A stretch of 64,000 nt of DNA. It comes from Pseudoduganella buxea (GTDB lineage Bacteria; Pseudomonadota; Gammaproteobacteria; Burkholderiales; Burkholderiaceae_D). The notes below the pieces were generated by a model. That model made no database searches. It was given only the letters and a program-made list of their open reading frames with translations, and was not told the origin of the DNA. Positions 63,256-64,000 of the stretch are shown here, one piece after another. The stretch lies in NCBI RefSeq assembly GCF_009720835.1, contig NZ_WNKZ01000024.1, positions 1 through 64,000 on the forward strand, in the 5' to 3' direction. Position 1 is the stretch's first letter. Every line of letters begins with the position of its first letter. A program made the translations under genes and the position numbers.

Positions 63256-64000
63256 TCAGGCCGTCTTGCGACGGAATACCCACGTGGTGTCGTTCGATGC
63301 CTGGGCGTCGTAGCCGTAGCCGTCCACGTCGAACGCTTTCAGCTGTTCCGGCTCGACGATGCCGTGGTCGGCCGCGTAGCGGGCCAGCAGGCCGCGGGCG
63401 CGCTTGGCATAGAACGAGATGATCTTGTACTTGCCGTTCTTCCATTCCTCGAATACGGGCGTGATGACGGGCACGGCCAGCTTGGCCCGCCGCACCGACT
63501 TGAAATACTCTTCCGATGCGCAGTTGACCAGGTGGCGGGCGCCCTGCTCGGCCACGGCGCCGTTCAGCGCTTCCGTGATCAGGTCGCCCCAGAAGGCATA
63601 CAGGTCCTTGCCGCGCGGGTTCTTCAGCCGTGTGCCCATTTCCAGCCGGTGCGGGTGGATCAGGTCGAGCGGGCGCAGCAGCCCGTACAGGCCGGACAGG
63701 ATGCGCACGCGCGACTGCGTGTAATCCAGCGCCGGCGGCGCCATCGTGCGGGCCGACAGGCCGTCGTAGACGTCGCCGTTGAAGGTCATCACGGCCTGGC
63801 GGGCCTCATCCAGGGTTTTCGTCCACGAGGCATAACGGCCCACGTTCAGGGCCGACAGCGCGTCCGACAGGTCCATCAGCTCGGACAACTGGGCCGGCGA
63901 GAAGCCGCGCAACTGGGCAATCAGCTGCTCGGAGTGATCGAGGAAGGCGGGTTCGGTGGCATGGCGGGTGGGGGAAGGCGTCTCCAGGTCGAGACTTTTT
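63256..64000 (-). CDS. yaaA: Peroxide stress protein YaaA (DUF328), N-terminus beyond window
   Basis: Partial: 248 codons visible, open to the window edge. It lacks only the first few residues of a protein usually about 257 long. Visible: KSLDLETPSPTRH near the edge, 'EQLIAQLRGFSPAQLSELMDLSDALSALNV', 'VYDGLSARTMAPPALDYTQSRVRILSGLYGLLRPLDLI', and 'NCASEEYFKSV'. YaaA lowers free iron and protects DNA and proteins during hydrogen peroxide stress. Cytoplasmic. It converges on bamD across the repeat-rich intergenic region. Confidence 0.93.
   Translation of the reverse strand, partial: KSLDLETPSPTRHATEPAFLDHSEQLIAQLRGFSPAQLSELMDLSDALSALNVGRYASWTKTLDEARQAVMTFNGDVYDGLSARTMAPPALDYTQSRVRILSGLYGLLRPLDLIHPHRLEMGTRLKNPRGKDLYAFWGDLITEALNGAVAEQGARHLVNCASEEYFKSVRRAKLAVPVITPVFEEWKNGKYKIISFYAKRARGLLARYAADHGIVEPEQLKAFDVDGYGYDAQASNDTTWVFRRKTA

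Overview
The window is a GC-rich bacterial chromosome segment, most likely from a betaproteobacterium of the Oxalobacteraceae (Massilia/Duganella/Pseudoduganella type). The evidence is the set and order of housekeeping genes (lolC-lolD-tatD-comEC, recJ-prfB-lysS, phaC/phaR, rluD-pgeF, bamD), the protein style, and dispersed REP-like palindromes. Assignment to genus is inference. No tRNA, rRNA, CRISPR array, transposase or prophage gene is visible. Coding density is high. Only two stretches over 300 bases lack a gene: 45362-46068, filled by a tandem repeat, and 50271-50661.

Layout. 1-3486 (minus strand) holds two paralogous proteins of unknown function, a Tat-type lipoprotein related to intradiol dioxygenases, a Ser/Thr/Gly-rich protein and a Spy/CpxP-like periplasmic protein. 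Divergent from these is a CpxR/CpxA-like two-component system (3670-5857). The shared intergenic region carries two exact GTAAA-N5-GTAAA CpxR boxes and one degenerate box. Next come dcd, an alpha/beta hydrolase and comEC, then a T6SS amidase effector/immunity pair (Tae4/Tai4-like) lying between comEC and tatD, and then lolD with two tandem lolC-type permeases. Divergent from lolC run an RpfE-family gene and recJ. Between recJ and prfB sits an accessory block of about 6.5 kb: a SnoaL-like lipoprotein, a Res/Xre toxin-antitoxin pair, DUF2288, DUF817, a secreted GH5 mannanase and cpdB. prfB (with its programmed +1 frameshift), a HAD phosphatase and lysS follow as one overlapping cluster.

27.7-44 kb: a SLATT-type two-TM protein directly downstream of the nucleosidase gene ppnN, a POT-family peptide transporter, glpD, mrcA (PBP1A) with a PP2C phosphatase, a lipoprotein hydrolase whose signal region is built from 9-bp repeats, mfd-serB, a CaiB/BaiF CoA-transferase, tspO and a small cytochrome c. 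45-46 kb: a small membrane protein whose last 25 codons, stop codon and 16-nt linker are repeated about eight times in tandem with a 94-bp period. This is the most unusual structure in the window.

46-64 kb: a di-heme peroxidase-like protein, a cystathionine beta-lyase-like enzyme, rimO, a threonine dehydratase-like enzyme between two REP-like palindromes, and a complete beta-glucoside utilisation operon (GH1 enzyme, binding protein, two permeases, ATPase) behind a promoter with two LacI-type operators. The window ends with phaR and phaC, a small membrane protein, pgeF-rluD, bamD and a partial yaaA.
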